DNA of 64,000 bases from an uncultured Burkholderiales bacterium (GCA_903822825.1 CAIJQQ010000005.1:32848-96847), one strand, 5' to 3'. Shown: positions 17,491-26,336, counted from the first letter of the stretch. Notes: generated from the sequence alone by a model not told the origin. A program made the numbers and translations.

Positions 17491-17517
17491 CATCGCGGCG
17501 AGGGCGCCGCTCCTACA
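17491..17517. repeat. REP-like palindromic element
   Basis: CATCGCGGCG, AGGG, CGCCGCTCCTACA: a 6-bp GCGGCG/CGCCGC hairpin with the tail GCTCCTACA, resembling the REP elements (RAYT-mobilised) common in Pseudomonas and other Proteobacteria. It sits in the 51-bp gap between dgoK and the aldolase gene. No second copy was noticed in the window. Confidence 0.55.
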
Positions 17518-17528
17518 TAAAAACCACG

Positions 17529-18179
17529 ATGACATCGATGAAAAATTCCGCCCACACTCTGGCACAAGCCATGAATCAGTTGCCCTTGATCGCCATCCTG
17601 CGCGGCCTCACGCCTTTTGAAGCGCCGGCCATCGGCCAGGCCTTGGTGGACAGCGGCTTTGCACTGATTGAAGTGCCCCTGAACTCGCCCGAGCCTTTGC
17701 AAAGCATCTCTGTGCTCACGCAGCTTTTCCCGCAGGCCCTGATCGGGGCAGGCACGGTGCTGAGCGCGCAGCAAGTCCAAGACGTGCACGCGGCAGGTGG
17801 CCGCCTGGTTGTTTCGCCCAACTTCAACCCCACGGTGGTGGCGCAAGCCTTGGCGCTGGGCATGGTGGTGTTGCCCGGTGTGGCCACCCCCAGCGAAGCC
17901 TTTTCAGCGCTCGAGGCGGGCGCACACGGCCTCAAGCTTTTTCCCGCCGAAATGATTTCACCCGCCACCGTCAAAGCCCTGCGCGCCGTTCTGCCCCATC
18001 ACGCGCCTTTGATGCCCGTGGGCGGCATCACGAGCGACAACATGGCCGCCTACCTGACCGCGGGCGCCGATGGTTTTGGATTGGGGTCGGCCTTGTATGC
18101 ACCGGGCCACAGCGCCCGAGATGTGCAGAACGCCGCACAGCGGTTTGTCCAGGCATTCAGGGGCCACTCGGGCGCATAG
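17529..18179 (+). CDS. dgoA: 2-dehydro-3-deoxy-6-phosphogalactonate aldolase
   Basis: 216-aa class I aldolase of the KDPG/KDPGal/KHG family, splitting KDPGal to pyruvate and glyceraldehyde 3-phosphate. The Schiff-base lysine is K136 in GLKLFPAE; the catalytic glutamate is in ALIEVPLNSP. LPLIAILRGLTP and GAGTVL match E. coli DgoA more closely than Eda. A later in-frame ATG four codons in is possible. It ends the forward part of the sugar-acid island, with the Liv genes converging from the right. The window also encodes a separate Eda, so this copy is probably for the galactonate branch. Confidence 0.88.
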   Translation: MTSMKNSAHTLAQAMNQLPLIAILRGLTPFEAPAIGQALVDSGFALIEVPLNSPEPLQSISVLTQLFPQALIGAGTVLSAQQVQDVHAAGGRLVVSPNFNPTVVAQALALGMVVLPGVATPSEAFSALEAGAHGLKLFPAEMISPATVKALRAVLPHHAPLMPVGGITSDNMAAYLTAGADGFGLGSALYAPGHSARDVQNAAQRFVQAFRGHSGA

Positions 18180-18229
18180 CCACAGAGGCAACACCACTGG
18201 GCTGGATCGGTCCTGACCGGCTTGCTGCC

Positions 18230-18934
18230 TCAAATGCCCAAATAGGCTTTGCGAATTTCAGGTCGGCGAATCAACTCAGAAGAAGCACCCGAGGTGACCA
18301 CACGGCCGTTTTCGAGCACGTAGGTGCGCTGTGAAATCGCCAAAGCGCGGCTGACGTTTTGCTCCACCAGCATGACCGCCGTGCCGTTTTGGTGAATGGC
18401 CTCAATGGCCCGAAACATCTCACCCACAATGCTGGGCGCCAAGCCCAAAGAGGGCTCGTCCAGCAAGAGCAAGCGAGGCAAAGCCATCATGGCCCTGCCG
18501 ATGGCCACCATCTGCTGCTGCCCACCCGACAAGGTGCCCGAGACTTGATTGAGCTTGGCCCGCACCGCAGGAAACAAGTCACAAACTTGCTCAAATGTGC
18601 GTACGCGAGCAGCCTTTGCAGCAGGATGCATGGCGCCCAGCTCGAGGTTTTCGCGCACCGTCATGCCCGTGAACAAACGGCGGCTTTCGGGCACCAGGGC
18701 CAAGCCTTTTTCGCACAAACGGTGGGGGGGCAAACTCGACACTGTCTCGCCTTCCCAAACGATTTTTCCAGCCGTCAGGGGGCTCAGGCCCATGACCGCA
18801 TGGATCAATGTGGTTTTGCCCGCGCCGTTGGGGCCGATCACCGAGACCAGCTCAGCCGCATTCACGCGCACAGAGACATCCCACAGCGCAGGCGCAGCGC
18901 CGTAGTTGACCTGAATTTGTTCTATTTGGAGCAT
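18230..18934 (-). CDS. livF: Branched-chain amino acid-type ABC ATPase (LivF)
   Basis: 234-aa ATPase of a Liv-type importer. Walker A GPNGAGKTT, signature LSGGQQQMVAIGRA, Walker B LLLLDEPSLGLAP and the H-loop-region MLVEQNVSRAL are visible. The short length without an extra C-terminal domain is typical of LivF. It is last in the order binding protein, LivH, LivM-LivG fusion, LivF, separated by two bases from the fusion gene. The likely ligand is an aromatic or other carboxylate rather than leucine, judged from the dioxygenase genes nearby. Confidence 0.9.
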   Translation of the reverse strand: MLQIEQIQVNYGAAPALWDVSVRVNAAELVSVIGPNGAGKTTLIHAVMGLSPLTAGKIVWEGETVSSLPPHRLCEKGLALVPESRRLFTGMTVRENLELGAMHPAAKAARVRTFEQVCDLFPAVRAKLNQVSGTLSGGQQQMVAIGRAMMALPRLLLLDEPSLGLAPSIVGEMFRAIEAIHQNGTAVMLVEQNVSRALAISQRTYVLENGRVVTSGASSELIRRPEIRKAYLGI

Positions 18935-18936
18935 GT

Positions 18937-20721
18937 TTACACCATCGCCTCGTCACCCAAATACGCCCGCACCACTTCCTCTCGGCCCATCACATCTTCG
19001 GGGTGCCCCTGGGCAATGACTTCGCCCTGGTTGAGCACCACCAGCCGGTCCGACAAAGCCAGAACGGCGCTCATGACGTGCTCGACAAACACGATCGAGG
19101 TGCCCCGATCACGGATGCGGCGAATGGTCTGCACAGCCGCACCGATCTCTGACGGTGTCAGGCCCGACAAAACTTCATCAAGCAGCAGCACCTCAGGCCG
19201 CGCCGCCAATGCGCGTGCCAACTCCAGAAATTTGCGTTGGTGCAAGTTGAGCTCATCAGGGAAATGGTCGCCTTTGTCCTGAAGCCCGGTGAATCGCATC
19301 CATGTCAGTGCTTCTTCTTGCGCCTGTGCATCGGTCAAGCGCGCACCGCCGTAGTGGGCGGCCAGCGTGACGTTTTGAAGCACTGTCAGTCCATGGAAAG
19401 GACGCGGAATTTGGTAAGTGCGCGACAAGCCCTGTCGGCGAATCCGGTGGGCAGGCCAACCCGCGCAGGACTGGCCTTGCAGCACCACCGTGCCACCGGT
19501 GGGTCGGTAGTGGCCGGTGACCACATTGATGAAGGTCGATTTGCCGGAGCCGTTGGGACCAAGCAAACCCAAAATTTCGCCTTGGTACAAATCCAAGTCC
19601 ACCTGGTTCAATGCGCGAATGCCCGAAAAATGCTTGCTCAGTCCACGCACTTCCAGCACCTTGATCCGCTCAGGTGACTCGGAAGGTCGGGTCAATGGTC
19701 GCTCCAACACCAACGGGTCAGCCAGACCAAGTTCAGGCGCGTCATGCCCAGTTGCATCGCCTTTTTGGCTTTGCATAAGGCGCTTGTGCTGTCGCATTTG
19801 CCAAGTCCCCAAAATGCCTCGAGGCATGACAAGCACCGCGCCAGCCAAAACCAGCCCGATGACCATTTTGCCGACCAAGGCACTGTCGCCCGCCGTGAAG
19901 GCATTGAGCAACAAGGTGATCAAAATTCCGCCCAACATGGGGCCTGCCCAATGCCGGCTCCCGCCCAACACGCTCATGAGCACCACGGTCAAGGGCACGG
20001 TGATGTTGAAGGTCTCACCCACTGTGACATAAGACACGTAAAGTGCATGCACGGCGCCCATCACGCCAGCAAAAAAACTCGACAGGGCAAACGCCCCCAT
20101 CTTGAGCCAGAAGGTGGGCACGCCGTTGACTTCAGCGGCATCCTCGTCGTCGTGAATGGCGAGCAAGCCCAAACCCGCTCGCGCATGAAACAACCACCAC
20201 GCCACAGCCACGCTGAGCACCGCCAACAGCAAACTGGCGTAATAGAAAGTCGACGCCGGTTTGGGCCCCCACTGCGGCAAAGCCACCGACATCAAATACA
20301 CACCCGGACCACCGTCTATGGGCGTGTTCACGGCCAACGTGGCCAACACAAAGCCCAAGGCCAAAGTGATCAGTGCGAAAGACTCGCCTCTGATTTTGCG
20401 CACATTGAACACCAGCGCACCCATGGCCAAAGCCAGCACAGCCGCCAACACACCACTGCCCAAGGCAGCAGGCACCACAGGCCATTCGGCTTTGGTGGCC
20501 AGTGTGGCCATGCCGTACATGCCCACGCCAAAAAACGCACCATGCCCGAACGAAAAATAACCGGAATAGCCCGAAAGCAAGTTCCAGGATGTGGCCAGCG
20601 TGATCCAGAAAAAGATCACGTAGAGCAAGGACTGCAGGTGTACTGGCAGTCCGATGTAAGGCCCAGCCACCAGCAAGCCCAGCACCAGACCGAGCAAAGA
20701 AATGCGCTGAATCTTATTCAT
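18937..20721 (-). CDS. Fused Liv-type permease and ATPase (LivM-LivG)
   Basis: About 594-aa two-domain protein. Residues 1 to about 310 form a LivM permease with roughly nine hydrophobic segments; the LivM-like YFSFGHGAFFGVGMYG loop is visible. After a linker, a LivG ATPase begins at IKVLEVRGLSKHFSG with Walker A GPNGSGKST, a family segment SRTYQIPRPF, Walker B VLLLDEVLSGL and EHVM. GTG codons at 20727 and 20724 are in frame but ATG 20721 is preferred. The start overlaps the LivH stop by 8 bases. LivM and LivG are usually separate; the fusion fixes subunit stoichiometry. Confidence 0.9.
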   Translation of the reverse strand: MNKIQRISLLGLVLGLLVAGPYIGLPVHLQSLLYVIFFWITLATSWNLLSGYSGYFSFGHGAFFGVGMYGMATLATKAEWPVVPAALGSGVLAAVLALAMGALVFNVRKIRGESFALITLALGFVLATLAVNTPIDGGPGVYLMSVALPQWGPKPASTFYYASLLLAVLSVAVAWWLFHARAGLGLLAIHDDEDAAEVNGVPTFWLKMGAFALSSFFAGVMGAVHALYVSYVTVGETFNITVPLTVVLMSVLGGSRHWAGPMLGGILITLLLNAFTAGDSALVGKMVIGLVLAGAVLVMPRGILGTWQMRQHKRLMQSQKGDATGHDAPELGLADPLVLERPLTRPSESPERIKVLEVRGLSKHFSGIRALNQVDLDLYQGEILGLLGPNGSGKSTFINVVTGHYRPTGGTVVLQGQSCAGWPAHRIRRQGLSRTYQIPRPFHGLTVLQNVTLAAHYGGARLTDAQAQEEALTWMRFTGLQDKGDHFPDELNLHQRKFLELARALAARPEVLLLDEVLSGLTPSEIGAAVQTIRRIRDRGTSIVFVEHVMSAVLALSDRLVVLNQGEVIAQGHPEDVMGREEVVRAYLGDEAMV

Positions 20722-21565
20722 CACCACGCCTGAGCAAAAGAATCAGGATCAGCATCGTGAATGCCACCAAAGGCGCCCAAGTGGGCGCGATCAAGGCTTG
20801 GGTCATGGCTTCGCTGATGCCGATCACCAAACCACCCAACAAAGGGGTCAGTGCCGAGCCGAGTCGCCCGATCATCACCACCGCAAACACCACGCCCACC
20901 CAGGAAAAAATTTGCGATGGGGCCAAAGTGAAGGTCAAGGCCACGCACACGCCAGCACACGCCGCCAAGGCGGCGCACAAGCCGGCCAACCAAACTGCCA
21001 AACGTTTGGCGTTGATGCCAAACGCCGTGGCGATGGCCGGATCCTCTGCGCTGGCGCGCACCGACTTGCCCATGTCCGTGCGGTGCAGCAACCACCACAC
21101 CAAGGCCACAGCGGCCAGAGACATGGCCAAAGTGAGTGCTTCGGAGTACGTCACCACCACGCTGCCCAAGCGGAACTTGTGCTCTTCGTAAACCGACGCC
21201 ATGCGTCGAAAATCAGCGCTCCAGACCCATTGCAACAGAGCTTCCACCGACACCGTCATGCCAAAAGTGACCAGCAATGAATTGAATGGTGTGAGTGCAA
21301 ACCGCGCAAACACCAATTGCACGGCCATGCCCAATGCGCCAAACACAGGCACCAACACCAGCAAAGAAATCAATGGGTCTAGGCCCAGCCGAGTTTTGAG
21401 CTCGTAGGTGCTGTAAGCCGACAGGAATACCCAGGCGAAGTGCGCCAGATTGATTTGCCGCAGCAAGCCCCAGCCCAAGCCGATGCCCAAGCCAATGAGG
21501 CCATACAGGGCACCGAGAAAGACACCAGAGGCCAGCGCTTGAAACAACAGCCCTGCGCTGGGCAT
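20714..21565 (-). CDS. livH: Liv-type ABC permease (LivH)
   Basis: 283-aa inner-membrane permease of the branched-chain amino acid transporter class with about eight hydrophobic segments. The N-terminus ALYGLIGLGIGLGWGLLRQI and NLAHFAWVFLSAY are the expected LivH start (GxxxALxxxGxxLxxG then NxAHG-like motif, with Phe replacing the usual Gly after His). It partners the LivM part of the fusion encoded next. The gene starts one base after the binding-protein stop, so the operon is tightly coupled. Confidence 0.88.
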   Translation of the reverse strand: MPSAGLLFQALASGVFLGALYGLIGLGIGLGWGLLRQINLAHFAWVFLSAYSTYELKTRLGLDPLISLLVLVPVFGALGMAVQLVFARFALTPFNSLLVTFGMTVSVEALLQWVWSADFRRMASVYEEHKFRLGSVVVTYSEALTLAMSLAAVALVWWLLHRTDMGKSVRASAEDPAIATAFGINAKRLAVWLAGLCAALAACAGVCVALTFTLAPSQIFSWVGVVFAVVMIGRLGSALTPLLGGLVIGISEAMTQALIAPTWAPLVAFTMLILILLLRRGDE

Positions 21566-21566
21566 G

Positions 21567-22760
21567 TCAGAACTGCATCTTGCTGCCGGGCAAAGCGACG
21601 TCTTTGGGGTGGATCACGACCCACTTGCCGCCTTGCAACTGCTTGATGCGGTTCAGGTCATCACCATAGTTGTTGGGGCCGTCAAAGCGAACTTTGCCAA
21701 CAATCGTGTCGACGCGGTTTTTCTTGAGCCATGTCGCAATCTTGGCGTCTTCCAGACTGCCAGAGCCCTTGACCCCAGCTTCCAAAAATTGCCAACCGGT
21801 GAATGCATTGGCGGCCTGTAACTCGAACACGGTGTCGGGCAAATTCGCCTTGGCCGCACGCTCGTTGTACATCTTGATGGCTTCGGCATAAGCCGGGTTG
21901 TTGGTGAAAGGGGCGTGCTGCTCAAACGTGGTCAAGGTCAGCGCATTGGCCGCCAAGGGCGACTGCGCCAGAGGACCCGGCGTGGGGTAGACATGGAAAT
22001 GGATTTTGGGTTTGTAATCAATTTTGTTCATGGCTTCGAGCAATTGCAGACTTTCCGCACCGATCGAACCGATCCAGACCACGTCGGCATTGGCCTCCTT
22101 CAAGCGCGAAGCAATGGGGCCAAAGTCACGGTTACCAAACTCCCACTCCAGCCACAAGGCTTCGCGCAAGCCGCGTTTCTTGAAGACTTCACGTGCACCC
22201 ACCGACAAAAACACCACCGAGGGGAATTTACTGGTCACCATGGCCACAGACTGCGGCTTGGCGCCGCCCGCTGCGATCGCATCGAGCAAGGTGTTGGGCA
22301 CGGTGGTGCCCGGGTCAATGCCCATGACATAAGCGGGAAAGTGCATGTCGTATTTGGCCAATGAAGGGATGCCAAACGAATTGGTGATCAGCACCTTGCC
22401 ATTGCGCTGGGCTACACCCATCGCCGCCAAGGAATTGGCCGTGGCATAAGGCCCCATCAGTAAATCCACGTTTTCACCCGAAATCAGTTGCTCGTACAAA
22501 GTACGGGCCAAATCAGGTTTGGACTGGTCGTCCTTGACCACCCACTCCACAGGGCGGCCCAGCAAACCACCGCGTTTGTTGAGTTGGTCGATGAAAATGT
22601 CGCCGGCAATCTTGTGCATCACCGCCGTGCCTGCCAAAGGCCCCGTCAAGGACAAGGTGCTGCCCACCCGGATCGGCTTGGTCTGCGCGTGCAGCCATGT
22701 TGAAGTCGATGTGAGCAGCAAGGACGAACCCAGTGCTTTCAGGAAAGGCCGCTTTTGCAT
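21567..22760 (-). CDS. livK: Liv-type ABC substrate-binding protein
   Basis: 397-aa periplasmic binding protein (Peripla_BP_6 type). A signal peptide is visible (MQKRPFLKALGSSLLLT to about LHAQ), followed by IRVGSTLSLTGPLAGTA, the classic beginning of the family. ATG 22760 is chosen because a GAGGAA ribosome site lies 7 bases upstream and the signal peptide begins there. It heads the leftward Liv operon; the 226-bp gap to the divergent citryl-CoA-lyase-like gene should hold both promoters. Ligand unknown. Confidence 0.88.
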   Translation of the reverse strand: MQKRPFLKALGSSLLLTSTSTWLHAQTKPIRVGSTLSLTGPLAGTAVMHKIAGDIFIDQLNKRGGLLGRPVEWVVKDDQSKPDLARTLYEQLISGENVDLLMGPYATANSLAAMGVAQRNGKVLITNSFGIPSLAKYDMHFPAYVMGIDPGTTVPNTLLDAIAAGGAKPQSVAMVTSKFPSVVFLSVGAREVFKKRGLREALWLEWEFGNRDFGPIASRLKEANADVVWIGSIGAESLQLLEAMNKIDYKPKIHFHVYPTPGPLAQSPLAANALTLTTFEQHAPFTNNPAYAEAIKMYNERAAKANLPDTVFELQAANAFTGWQFLEAGVKGSGSLEDAKIATWLKKNRVDTIVGKVRFDGPNNYGDDLNRIKQLQGGKWVVIHPKDVALPGSKMQF

Positions 22761-22986
22761 GGTTGATTCCTCAGAATTTTTTGATGAAACGCACAAAACT
22801 TGCAATTTCCATTATGTGAGGCGAGAAACATCTGCCCCATAGGGAATAACCCCTTGCACGGCTGTCGCCAACGCGCTTGCGAACCAGTAGCCATGGCCTT
22901 CACAGTGCATTCGACTGCTGGCATTCGCGCCGATCCACTGCTTGAAGTCGTCAGCACATTTCCTACACCCACTTTCCACTGAATTC

Positions 22987-23796
22987 ATGAGCAACACACC
23001 TGCCTCCAGCGCCTTCACGCCTTCGGGCTCCACGCACATGGCCATCGCCGAAGTTGACCGCATCGTTGTGCGCGGCAAAGACCTTTGCCGCGATGTGATT
23101 GGCCAGCAATCGTTCACCGCCTATTTTTTGTTTTTGTTGACAGGCGAAACGCCCAGCGACAATTTGGTGCGTGTGGCTGACGCCACCATGGTGTCGCTGG
23201 CCGAGCATGGCCTGGTGCCCTCGGTGCAAGCGGCGCGCATGACACTGGCCGCTGCACCCGAATCTGTGCAAGGCGCGGTGGCAGCAGGCTTGCTGGGCTG
23301 TGGCCCGGTGATTTTGGGCGCCTCAGAAACAGCTGGGCATTTGCTCATCGAGATGCTGGCCCAATCGACGCAGCAAGGCCAACCGTTGGAGGACATTGCC
23401 CGAGAACGCCTGCAAGCCTTTCGCGCCGCCAAGAAAGCGCTGCCCGGCTTTGGCCACCCTGTCCACAAATTGGGAGATCCACGCGCCACCAAACTGATTG
23501 ACCTGGCCAAAGAATGGGGCGTTGCAGGTGCGCATGTGCGTGCCTTGCAAGCCCTCGCTTCGCAAGTCGAAGGCGTGTATGGACGACCTTTCCCCATGAA
23601 CGTGTCGGCGGCCATTCCTGCGGTGTTGCTCGATGCGGGTTACCCTGCAGGGGCGCTCAAGGGCATTCCGCTGCTGGCCCGCACGGCCTCATTGGTGGCG
23701 CACATTCTGGAGGAGCAAACCCGGCCCATTGGCTTCAAGCTGGCCAGCGCTGCCGAGCACGCCATGACCTACGACGGCCCACCGGTCGCACGTTGA
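22987..23796 (+). CDS. Citrate-synthase-fold protein annotated as citryl-CoA lyase
   Basis: 269-aa all-helical citrate-synthase superfamily protein. GFGHPVHKLGDPR matches the second catalytic-His segment of citrate synthases. However, the first catalytic His (the ADHGLN-like motif) is replaced by GCGPVILGASET, and the Asp of the usual NVDFY reads NVSAAI. The protein is half the length of ordinary citrate synthase. Relatives are called citryl-CoA lyase, but without those residues the reaction is uncertain. It is 15 bases upstream of an acyl-CoA ligase gene and in operon with an intradiol dioxygenase, so it may split or condense a CoA-bound ring-cleavage product. Confidence 0.7.
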   Translation: MSNTPASSAFTPSGSTHMAIAEVDRIVVRGKDLCRDVIGQQSFTAYFLFLLTGETPSDNLVRVADATMVSLAEHGLVPSVQAARMTLAAAPESVQGAVAAGLLGCGPVILGASETAGHLLIEMLAQSTQQGQPLEDIARERLQAFRAAKKALPGFGHPVHKLGDPRATKLIDLAKEWGVAGAHVRALQALASQVEGVYGRPFPMNVSAAIPAVLLDAGYPAGALKGIPLLARTASLVAHILEEQTRPIGFKLASAAEHAMTYDGPPVAR

Positions 23797-23811
23797 ACGC
23801 CCCGTCACGCC

Positions 23812-25443
23812 ATGGCCAACACAACGAGTCTGTCCCCGCTGCAAGTGCTGCAACGGTTTGATGCGCACGATTTTTCGATCGACCAATTTTTTCAGGCACG
23901 CCTGCGTGCACTGCCCAATGAGTCCATGGTGGAATACCAAGGCTCGGTCATGACTTGGCAAGATTGCGCCCAACAGGCTGACCATGCCGTGGGGTGGCTC
24001 TTGAGCCGAGGCATTCAAGCGGGAGACCGCATCGGGCTCATGGCCTACAACCATCCGGCCACGGTGGTTCTGCTCATCGCTTGCGCACGCGTGGGCGCCA
24101 TCCTCGTGCCCTGCAACCCCGAGTTTGAAGCGCGAGAGGCCCAATACATTTTTGAACACGCGGGCGTACGAGGCGTGATCTGCTCACCCGAACCCTTGAC
24201 AAAAGTTCAAGAAGCCACAAGCGAGATGAACCCCAGGCCATGGCGAGTGGTGATCGAGCAAGACCAGCCGCAAGGCGAAGCCTCGCTGCTGCACCAATGG
24301 CAAGACAGCGCGGCCGACAGCCGCACCCGCACAGGCAAGGCAGACAGCACCTGCATGATCATCTATACCTCGGGCACCACCGGGTTTCCCAAAGGGGTGA
24401 TGCACAGCCAGCGCAGCTATTTGCTGACAGCCGAAGCGTTTGTGCAACGCATGCACCTGCAGCCCGATGAGCGCTTGATGTGTGTGCTGCCGCTGTTCCA
24501 CATCAATGCCCTGATGTACTCGCTCGGCGGCGCGATGGCTTGCGGCGGCACTTTGATTTTGATCCGCCGCTTCTCGGCCTCCACGTTCTGGCTGCAAGCG
24601 GCTGAAACCCGTGCCAGCGAAGTGAATGTCATCATGTCTGCAGCGGCCATTTTGGCCCGCAGACCGCGTGAAGAATTTGTGGCCACCCACAGCATTCGCA
24701 AGATGTTTTTGGCGCCCTTGAACAAGGACCTGCTGGACACCTTCCAACAACGCTTTCATGTGCCGGTGCTGATCGAGTGCTACGGCATGACCGAAATCCC
24801 GGGCGTGCTCAGCAACCCCTATTTGGGGCCGCACAAATTGGGCAGCATGGGTTGCATTTCACCGCACCCTGACCCGGCGATTGAACGCCCGCAAGTGCGG
24901 GTGATCGACACGTCTGGCGCAGAAGTCGCCTTGGGCGAAGTGGGCGAGTTGGCCGTGAGAACGCCCACCTTGATGCAAGGCTACTTCATGGACCCCGAGC
25001 AAACAGCGGCGAGTTTTCAGGACGGCTGGTTTCTCACAGGCGATTTGGTGCGGCGAGATGCGGATGATTTTTTGTTTTTCTTCACCCGAAAGAAAGACAT
25101 CATCCGCAGGCGCGGTGAAAACATCTCGGGCGCAGAAATCGATTCGGCCATCGGCAGCCACCCCGACATCCTCGAATGCGCCTCGGTCGGTGTGGCCGCT
25201 GAATTGGGCGAAGAAGAAATACTCTTGGCCGTGGTGCCCCGAGCGGGCACACAGATCACGCCAGCGGATGTTCATGCCTATGCCCTGAACCAGTTGTCTC
25301 CCATCAAACGCCCCCGCTACATCGTCATGGTCGACAGCTTGCCGCACACCGGCTCCATGAAGATTGCCAAATTCCGCCTCAAGCCTGCAGACAATTTGCG
25401 CCGCCTGGCCACCGATTTTTCATCCAAGGAAGTTCAACCATGA
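23812..25443 (+). CDS. AMP-dependent acyl-CoA synthetase/ligase
   Basis: 543-aa ANL-superfamily enzyme that activates a carboxylic acid through an acyl-AMP to a CoA thioester. The P-loop YTSGTTGFPKGVMHS is intact, YGMTEIPG is the A5 motif, GWFLTGDLVRRD is A7 and RRGENISG is A8. The final Lys region GSMKIAKFRLK fits A10. Similar to crotonobetaine/carnitine-CoA ligases and several aromatic acid ligases; substrate not determinable. Its end overlaps the dioxygenase start (ATGA). With the citryl-CoA-lyase-like protein it suggests a CoA-dependent catabolic route. Confidence 0.85.
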   Translation: MANTTSLSPLQVLQRFDAHDFSIDQFFQARLRALPNESMVEYQGSVMTWQDCAQQADHAVGWLLSRGIQAGDRIGLMAYNHPATVVLLIACARVGAILVPCNPEFEAREAQYIFEHAGVRGVICSPEPLTKVQEATSEMNPRPWRVVIEQDQPQGEASLLHQWQDSAADSRTRTGKADSTCMIIYTSGTTGFPKGVMHSQRSYLLTAEAFVQRMHLQPDERLMCVLPLFHINALMYSLGGAMACGGTLILIRRFSASTFWLQAAETRASEVNVIMSAAAILARRPREEFVATHSIRKMFLAPLNKDLLDTFQQRFHVPVLIECYGMTEIPGVLSNPYLGPHKLGSMGCISPHPDPAIERPQVRVIDTSGAEVALGEVGELAVRTPTLMQGYFMDPEQTAASFQDGWFLTGDLVRRDADDFLFFFTRKKDIIRRRGENISGAEIDSAIGSHPDILECASVGVAAELGEEEILLAVVPRAGTQITPADVHAYALNQLSPIKRPRYIVMVDSLPHTGSMKIAKFRLKPADNLRRLATDFSSKEVQP

Positions 25444-26336
25444 GCGAAACACCCAACACCACCGAACACCGCTACGATGCCCTGCACCTGATCACCGAAG
25501 AGGTGCTCGCACGTTATGCCAAAACGCCCGACCCGCGTCTGCGTGAGTTGATGCTCTCCTTGATCAAACACATCCACAGTTTCGCCAAAGAGGTCAAACT
25601 GACGGCAGAAGAATGGGCTTTCACCATGAGTTTTCTGGAAGAGACTGGCAAGTGGTGCTCTCCAGGCCGCAACGAGTTCATGATTTTTTCAGACGCGTTT
25701 GGCTTGTCGATGCTCACCGTCACTCAAGACTACCCGCGCCCGGAGCATGCAACAGAGCCCACCCTGGTCGGGCCTTTCTTGCTGGAAAATGCGCCCCACT
25801 TCAAGATGGGCGAGGACATCAGTGCAGGCGCTGCGGGCACGCCCATGTACGCGCAAGGCCAGATTCTGGACATCCACGGTCAAGCGGTGGCCAACGCCGT
25901 GATCGATGTTTGGCACTCCGATGATCGGGGCCTGTACGACGTGCAAGACGGCATCGAAGAAAACGGCCCTTGGGCGCGTGCGGTGCTGACCACCGGCGCT
26001 GACGGCCGATTCAGCTTTTGGTCTGTCTTGCCCGTGGACTACCCCGTACCGCAAGACGGCACCGCCATCCAGATGCTGCAAGCGACCACGGGCCGCAGCT
26101 GGCGCCCAGCGCATTTGCACTTTCGAATTCAGGCACCCGGTCAGCGTCCACTGATCACCCACATCTTTGACCGCACCAGCAAGAACCTCTACAGCGATGC
26201 GGTCTTTGGCGTTCGACCTTCCTTGATTGCCGATTTCCATTTGCAAACCCCCGGCCAAGCACCGGACGGCAAAGTGCTGGACCGCGAGTTCTACACGCTG
26301 GACTACAACTTTGTGATGACCGACGCTTTGAAGTGA
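25440..26336 (+). CDS. Intradiol ring-cleavage dioxygenase (catechol/hydroxyquinol 1,2-type)
   Basis: 298-aa non-heme Fe(III) dioxygenase that opens a catecholic ring between the two hydroxylated carbons. The four iron ligands can be placed at Y166, Y201, H225 and H227, almost the same numbers as in catechol 1,2-dioxygenase. An N-terminal helical dimerisation domain (about 1-100) precedes the beta-sandwich with DVWHSDDRGLYDVQ. The length and N-terminal LITEEVLARYAKTPDPRLRE fit the hydroxyquinol 1,2-dioxygenase branch. Translationally coupled to the ligase upstream. The 3' end overlaps the convergent DTW gene by 34 bases. Confidence 0.88.
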   Translation: MSETPNTTEHRYDALHLITEEVLARYAKTPDPRLRELMLSLIKHIHSFAKEVKLTAEEWAFTMSFLEETGKWCSPGRNEFMIFSDAFGLSMLTVTQDYPRPEHATEPTLVGPFLLENAPHFKMGEDISAGAAGTPMYAQGQILDIHGQAVANAVIDVWHSDDRGLYDVQDGIEENGPWARAVLTTGADGRFSFWSVLPVDYPVPQDGTAIQMLQATTGRSWRPAHLHFRIQAPGQRPLITHIFDRTSKNLYSDAVFGVRPSLIADFHLQTPGQAPDGKVLDREFYTLDYNFVMTDALK

